Assembly: GCA_013398015.1 (NCBI GenBank) | Contig: VZRR01005769.1 | Location: forward strand, 248,001-312,000 | Length of the DNA stretch: 64,000 nt | Direction of reading: 5' to 3' | DNA from: Oreocharis arfaki | Taxonomy: Eukaryota > Chordata > Aves > Passeriformes > Paramythiidae | Shown: positions 58,401-64,000 of the stretch, piece by piece | Layout of the letters: the number at the start of each line of letters is the position of its first letter | How positions within the stretch are numbered: position 1 is the first letter of the stretch | Notes under the pieces: generated by a model | Seen by the model: only the letters and a program-made list of their open reading frames with translations | Databases searched by the model: none | What the model was told of the DNA's origin: nothing | Program-made: the position numbers and the translations under genes

Positions 58401-61368
58401 CACAAGACTATTCAGAGCTGAGTTTGTGCCCTCCAATAAAAAATCAATGGCTTCCCTGGTTTGATGTCTAAGAAAGCTTATTAATTCGCTTAGGTGTTGT
58501 ACCAAAGATATATTGAATAATTTTGTGTGCGTGGAAGTGCTGACTCCACAGCAGAATAGGCAGACACCAGCAAAATGATGCTTTTAATCATTTTGCCTAT
58601 ACAGTACTGGTTCTGTGAAGAGAAAACTTTGCCTACTCATTAGTGCTGCAAAACAAGTGTGCTAGCAATTATTAAATCAACCCCTCCCTGCCCCCCTCCC
58701 CAGTCAAACCAGTAACGTTGTGTTCCACTGAGTTAGAGTAGACATATAGCAGTACACAAGTGAAATCCAGAGCAACATCTTCCATGTCTGATAAGTCTGG
58801 CACTTTTCACCATCACTAAAATTATCTCCAGCCTCCCACGCACTAAAACAGGGCTTTACAATTACTTCCACTAGTGCCAGGGAGAAGAGTCTCCTAATGA
58901 TGCCAACAACTGCAGCCGAGTTTATCCTTCTGTATTTGCAGAGACAGGGGTTGGATCCTTCTTGCTTCCACCTGTGCAGCCTCAGGGAAAGGCCTCACTC
59001 AGCCCATGCGTTCGGATATTTGGTTTTGTGTCCCTTCTGTGGGCACCGTGATTAAAGGGGACCTTTACCTTTTCTTTAGTAGCTGAAGAAATTTGAGGCC
59101 ACAGAGGACTGTGGTTTGCTGCAGGGATGGCTGTTTCTCAGCTCTGGTGATTGGTTGCAAGAAATATTTAGAGAGGAGAAAACTGCCAAAAGAGAAAAGA
59201 GCTGCATTTAAAAAGATGAACAGAAAGAAAAATCATGGTAGTGATGGGAGACCAGAGCTGCAGCGCTAGCAAAAAGAAGCTCCTGCAAGGGCTTTATGTA
59301 CATAGCTCCCACATCCCTCAGCTGGGCATGTGTTTGTGTTTGCATTAGGGATGAAAAGATTTTTTTAGTAAGCAGCTGTGAATTATTGAATATATCACGG
59401 ATCAGTGTACAAAAAGAGGAAACACAAAAATAGAAAAAGGAGTATCAATATTGCATAAGCAATACAGAAAAGCTGAAAAAATGTCAAAGGGAATAGGTGA
59501 AGTTAAGATCTGATGAAACAGAGAAACATGCAACTAGAAAAAGTTAGAAAAAGTCATCGTATCCTGACAGCTCGAGGCATTAAAAGAGACAAAAAAGTAT
59601 ATTCTTTGCATAATAATTAAAAATGCAAGAAGATGCTGTGAATACAAAGCTGTCCTGTAAAGATGGGCAGAATATATAAAATATTTTCATGATGAACAGC
59701 GGGTGTCCAAATTCACAGCCACCACAAGAGAAGAACAAGTTCAGGTAATTGCTATGTGCACAACAGGGTGCCTGGCAGCATGGAAGAAGGAAGAGATCTA
59801 CACCTAGCAGATGTTTCTTGTCCGAAGAAAACCCCAGTCTTGAGCAGATGCGTGAGTAGAAGAAGCTGACTGAAGACGGAGAGGACGAGAACAAACTAAA
59901 AATTTCTCAGAAAAAATCACTCCCTGCACACATCTTTCTGATGAGGCTGTTATTTAACCAGGGGGCCTTGTGGCAGAGGTGTAATTCTAAGCAAATATTA
60001 GGGTTTAAGTACTGACCTAAGTCATGTCATGTATGAGCAGCCACATTGGCTACCTTACCTTTACCAATTTCCCCTTGCACATGTACAGGCATTCAAATCA
60101 ACCATTTCACTGCGAATTTCAAAGCTTATGTGACTGAACTAAAAAACATCAAAGTATAAGGTAAATTTTTATAATACACTTTTTTCAATTTTTTGGTACA
60201 ACTTAGGTGCTGCAAGCACAGGTAAAGATCCAAGTATATGAAAATATGCAGAGACAGTTCATTTCCAGAATGAGTACACTGTAAAAAAAATAAGACATTT
60301 ACAGAACATTGCTAATTGGAGAAAAAAAGTCCACATACTTTGCTTGCAGTCAGAAAAAAATAAAGCAAACCTTAGAGAACAGGTGAAAGCAGAAGTCAGG
60401 TACATAAAAAACATGCTAAAAATTCCTACTAGATCTAAATCAAGTTGAGATCTACAGATGGTAAGTGGTGAATATTTAGTGTTTCAGAAAATTTGGATGG
60501 ATAGACTTGAATAGATGACTCTCAAGCATTGCTAACACCTTCTCTTTCGCCTGAACCACGCAATGCAAGGGGTGTGAAAGGCTCTGGCCGGGACAGAGTG
60601 CCTGTCTGTAATGGCTCCCCACAGCGCTGGAAGAAGCAAGGAGAAATATCAGAGCTATTAATCTTGGAAGACCAAACCAGACACCCTCACAGAAAGGAGG
60701 GTGACTCACGAAACAGGCAGCCCAAAGCTGTAACTAGTGACTGCTCTGTGTCCTGCCATGGACAAGATAGCATCACAAAAAGAAGCTCTTGAGCTGCTCC
60801 AGGTGAGTAGCTGGGATTTTGCCGTGTGCTGGACATTTCAGGTGCCTTCGGACACCATGAGTCACCCTGCTGTGATTCAGAGCGCGTCATCTGCTTGTGA
60901 GGTCAGCACCCTGCAGGAGAGAGGGGGAGAAGCCCTCAGGCAGGGTAAACCATTCCTTTCCAGCCCAAAAGTACCCGTGCCCATCAGCTGCGCTTTGCAA
61001 CAGTAAGAACTGAAAAACACGGGCTCCCTCCACATCCTCTGTAGCTTTAGACTCTGAAATCTGTTTCAGGTGGAAAAGGTATAGAGAAAGCAGAATTCAT
61101 TGCATTCTTATTTCAAGCTGTGAGTTGGAGCAAGTATTGGATTCTGTAGGAAAAAAGTCAAAAAACATTCGCAGTGTATTTATAAATCTTGCGAGAAAGA
61201 AAACACATTTACAAAACCCTATGTCAAATGAATTACCTACCATGTTGTCAGTTTAACAGCTTAAAAAGAAATTGTTTTCCCTGATAAAACATAGTTGTTT
61301 CACCGCAGCAGGTTTAAATGATTGAATTCTTGCAACAGCCTCTACGTAATTAAACTCCTTGTTGGCTG
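55480..61368. other. Intergenic sequence, 5.9 kb, no gene seen
   Basis: Single-copy sequence. An AT-rich stretch at about 55,820-56,050 looks like a possible conserved non-coding element by composition only. Open frames at 56,090-58,505 and 59,580-61,006 overlap on both strands and show no domains. Confidence 0.5.
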
Positions 61369-61450
61369 TGTGCTGGTTTTGGCTGGGGTAGAGTTAATTT
61401 TCTTCATAGTATCTGGCATGGGCTGTGTTTTGGATTTGTGCTGGAAACAG
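61369..61450 (+). mobile_element. Avian endogenous-retrovirus LTR, 5' fragment
   Basis: TGTGCTGGTTTTGGCTGGGG, then TAGAGTTAATTTTCTTCATA, then GTATCTGGCATGGGCTGTGT and TTTGGATTTGTGCTG match the start of a common avian ERV LTR as I remember it, including the terminal TG. Similarity fades after about 61,450. No gag, pol or env sequence is near, so this is a truncated solo LTR with no coding capacity. Confidence 0.75.
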
Positions 61451-62673
61451 GTGAATTTTTAATATCTGTGGTGTGAGAAAGACAATATTTTAGTCCTTGA
61501 GAGCAATTATAGCTTCTTTGGGTATAATGCCCTTGCATACCAATATCCATGTTTTATTTCCACTGTCTTTTTGTATGAAGCAGGATCCTGTACTAGTGAT
61601 TCTCTGTACTTCAGCTCATCAATTTGAGACATAATTTAAGTTCTTAATGACTTGTTTATAATAATTTTTTTCCAAAAGAGAAAATAAACTTTAGACAACT
61701 TACTGAGGTATATATAATGCACATTTGTTGCATATGAAGGAAGAATTTAAAAACCTGGAATAAACTGAAATCCTAGAACAGATGACATGATAGATGGAGG
61801 TGCAGCGTCAGCTGGATTAGTGTGGAGCCACAGTGTGAACTTCTGGCATATTAGAAGGCTCCTGAGTTGCACATTCTGGCTGCAGGAAGATCGGTAGAGC
61901 TAATCTTGTCCGTCTGATCTATCTGTTTTCGTTTGGATGTGTGAATTAATCTGCTTGAAATTCTTCTCTCAAATCCGGACACACAGCCTCTGCTGACGGT
62001 AGCAGGCCTGTGCTCAGGTGTGGTCATGAAGACCATCCTGTAATTACAATGTGTGAGAAATCCTGGTTTCTAAAGACGCTCCTAAGTGTTTCCTTGAGGC
62101 CTGGAATGTCAGTTGCTGAAGGGCCTTTTTGCCCAGTGAAACAAGACGAGACCTGAGTGAAGGCTTTTTTTGGCACTGAGCAGTGGCTCTCAAGCTGTTA
62201 TGCTGCTGCTCTCCACAGAGACACTCCTGCAGCGTGTTCTAGTCCATGTGTTAGCATAGTCAACAGCAGATAAAAACCCAAAAGACGATCTTATCAAGTG
62301 ATTTTGTTGTCACTGCTTTCAGCTGCTCTCACCTGTTGCACCTTGATGGGCCTGATAGCCTACCTCTGCCAGGGCTAGTTAGTTGACTTTGTATTGGAGG
62401 AGACAATTTGGCTTTGATTACAGATCTGGAATCTTTGCAGATCAATTTAAGCTGTTGGGCTTCTTCTGTGAGGAATTAAAACATCCTTATGCTGTATAAC
62501 ATCATACTGAATTATGGAAAACCTACCCATTTACTGTCATAATTTTTTCAGTCTTGAATAAAATAGATTACTGGCGGCATGTCACAATCTGTCACGTATT
62601 TTAGCTCTTGGGGATTCTCCTATTTCATGTGAGTCTTCTTTTTTACTGATTTCAGCAGCTGCAAATACTTTTA
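61451..62673. other. Intergenic sequence, nothing recognised
   Basis: The first part may include the decayed remainder of the LTR. The rest is unique sequence. Confidence 0.5.
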
Positions 62674-62832
62674 AGCAAGACAAGAAGAAGGGAAGGCAAT
62701 AAAAGGATGTGACATGGAAGGAGAAGCGAGATTGGGTATGGAAAAGAGAATAAAACAGAGAAAGAGGAGGGAAAGAAAGGAGATTTTGAGGTTAATGAAA
62801 GGAAAATAAGAGATATCAAAGACTGAAACAAG
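62674..62832 (+). repeat. Purine-rich tract on + strand
   Basis: About 160 bases are dominated by A and G (runs such as GAGAAAGAGGAGGGAAAGAA) with few pyrimidines. Such tracts can form triplex DNA. The 61-codon open frame on the minus strand, very rich in Ser, Leu and Pro, is a product of this bias. Confidence 0.75.
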
Positions 62833-64000
62833 ATCATGTGTCACCTCTTTCTGATTCTTTTTTTCTTATTTTGTCTTCTCTAAGTCAAGAACTATCTTAA
62901 AACCAGTGTTCAGATTTCAGTTGTCTGCTTTTGCCCCATTCCTCTTTCAAGTACTCGATTGTGGTCGTAGCATGAATTTGGAAATTTTTGGAAGTTGTCA
63001 GTGAGTAGTTCTGCAGCAGCAGTGAAGGTGACCATGTGTATCCTGGTCATACTACTTGCAAGGAAATGTGTAACTCATTCCCTGCCGGTCCTTCATGCTT
63101 TGACACTTGACTGCTGGCCTGTGCCCTAGAAAAGGCTTTCTGCAGGTGCTATGGGACTTTGCTCAGGAGCAAATATTTATGCAGGAGTGATAGCATGTGT
63201 TTGCAGCAGGAGTGTGTTTGACTCCATGTGTAACAGGGATGAACGTGTTCCAAGTGCATGTGTGTATTTATATCCGTCTAAATTCCTGTGCAGATTGGAA
63301 AGTCTCTGCTGTAATATCCTTACCCCATGCAGTCCTCCCTGCTACCATCAACACAAGGAGAAGCTGAGCAAAGGATATATTTCCCTTCAAGCTTTACCAA
63401 TGTTTTCCTTCAAATATCAAGATAACATGTTGTTGAAAGCCATGACACTATCCCATTCACTTTCAGTCCAACGAGGATGAGAACAGGGTGTGAAATTAAA
63501 CAGAGATCCCTAAAGAGGAACACCAGCTGAGAAATATATTCTTAATATGTTTATAAACCACATGAATAATTTGTGTGGTGGAATATATGTTCTATCATGT
63601 TTTGATAGGCCTTTTGACTAACATGCCCCGTGGGTGTTCCTCTTCATGTCACAGGAAGGTATTTTTTCAGGAATGCTCATCGATAGATAAAACCTGATAG
63701 TGGCAAATAATTTGGCATAGCTTCTCTTCAGCGAATGGGTTCCTCTGGCAGTATCTGAATTTGTTCCAGCTCTGGCAAGTACTTGACAAATGAGCCCAGT
63801 ACTGTAGCTCTGTGTTGATATTGTTTATTCATTATTTAGGTAGAGTAGATAAGGCCTGAGGGCCTGATCCAAAGCCCAGAGAAGTCACTGAAAAGACTCC
63901 ACAAGCCTTTTTTAGTCACTGGAATTCTTTATTCCATGTTTCAGAGTTCAGAAATCTGTGCCAAGAACTTTACCAATGACTGAAGGGCTGGAAGAAAAGC
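62833..64000. other. Intergenic sequence to window end
   Basis: Unique sequence. The open frame at 63,151-63,480 (+, 109 codons) has no domain or splice context that I can support. No PARD3 exon is seen. Confidence 0.5.

Noticed and set aside
63151..63480. 109-codon open frame near the window end (+)
   Set aside because: No splice-consistent boundaries or known motif, and no resemblance to PARD3.

Overview
This is vertebrate genomic DNA and almost certainly from a bird. The evidence for a bird is three diverged 3' ends of CR1 LINEs, with a fourth possible, and one partial LTR resembling avian endogenous retroviral LTRs. The exon-intron structure is compact, with introns of 0.1-5.6 kb. No bacterial or plasmid-like gene organisation is present. 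The LTR type is one I associate with non-galliform (neoavian, for example passerine) genomes; that refinement is inference.

Bases 1-24,320 hold the 3' four fifths of the cullin-2 gene (CUL2) on the + strand. Sixteen coding exons (186-23,838) splice in frame into 604 residues plus a stop codon. If the protein has the usual 745 residues, these are residues 142-745. The 5' exons lie outside the window. The visible part covers the later cullin repeats, the four-helix bundle, the alpha/beta RBX1-binding region and the winged-helix B domain with its NEDD8 acceptor lysine. One intron (19,743-20,473) uses a GC donor instead of GT. The 3'UTR ends at two overlapping AATAAA hexamers near 24,300.

Just downstream (26,294-27,515) three exon-like blocks join in one open frame of about 130 codons and end at a stop codon. 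I do not recognise the product. This is the best candidate for an undescribed gene, or the remains of one, in the window. The earlier exons are not found.

Bases 27,516-64,000 are largely non-coding. From known amniote gene order I infer that this is the long interval between CUL2 and PARD3; no PARD3 exon is seen. It holds CR1 fragments, a MIR-like SINE relic, an LTR fragment, two CpG-rich patches (30.4-30.7 and 32.3-32.45 kb), AT-rich microsatellites, and several perfect inverted repeats, including a 17-bp-arm hairpin at 34,265 and a homeodomain-type palindrome at 52,138. The many open frames here show no domain, codon pattern or splice context that supports a gene.
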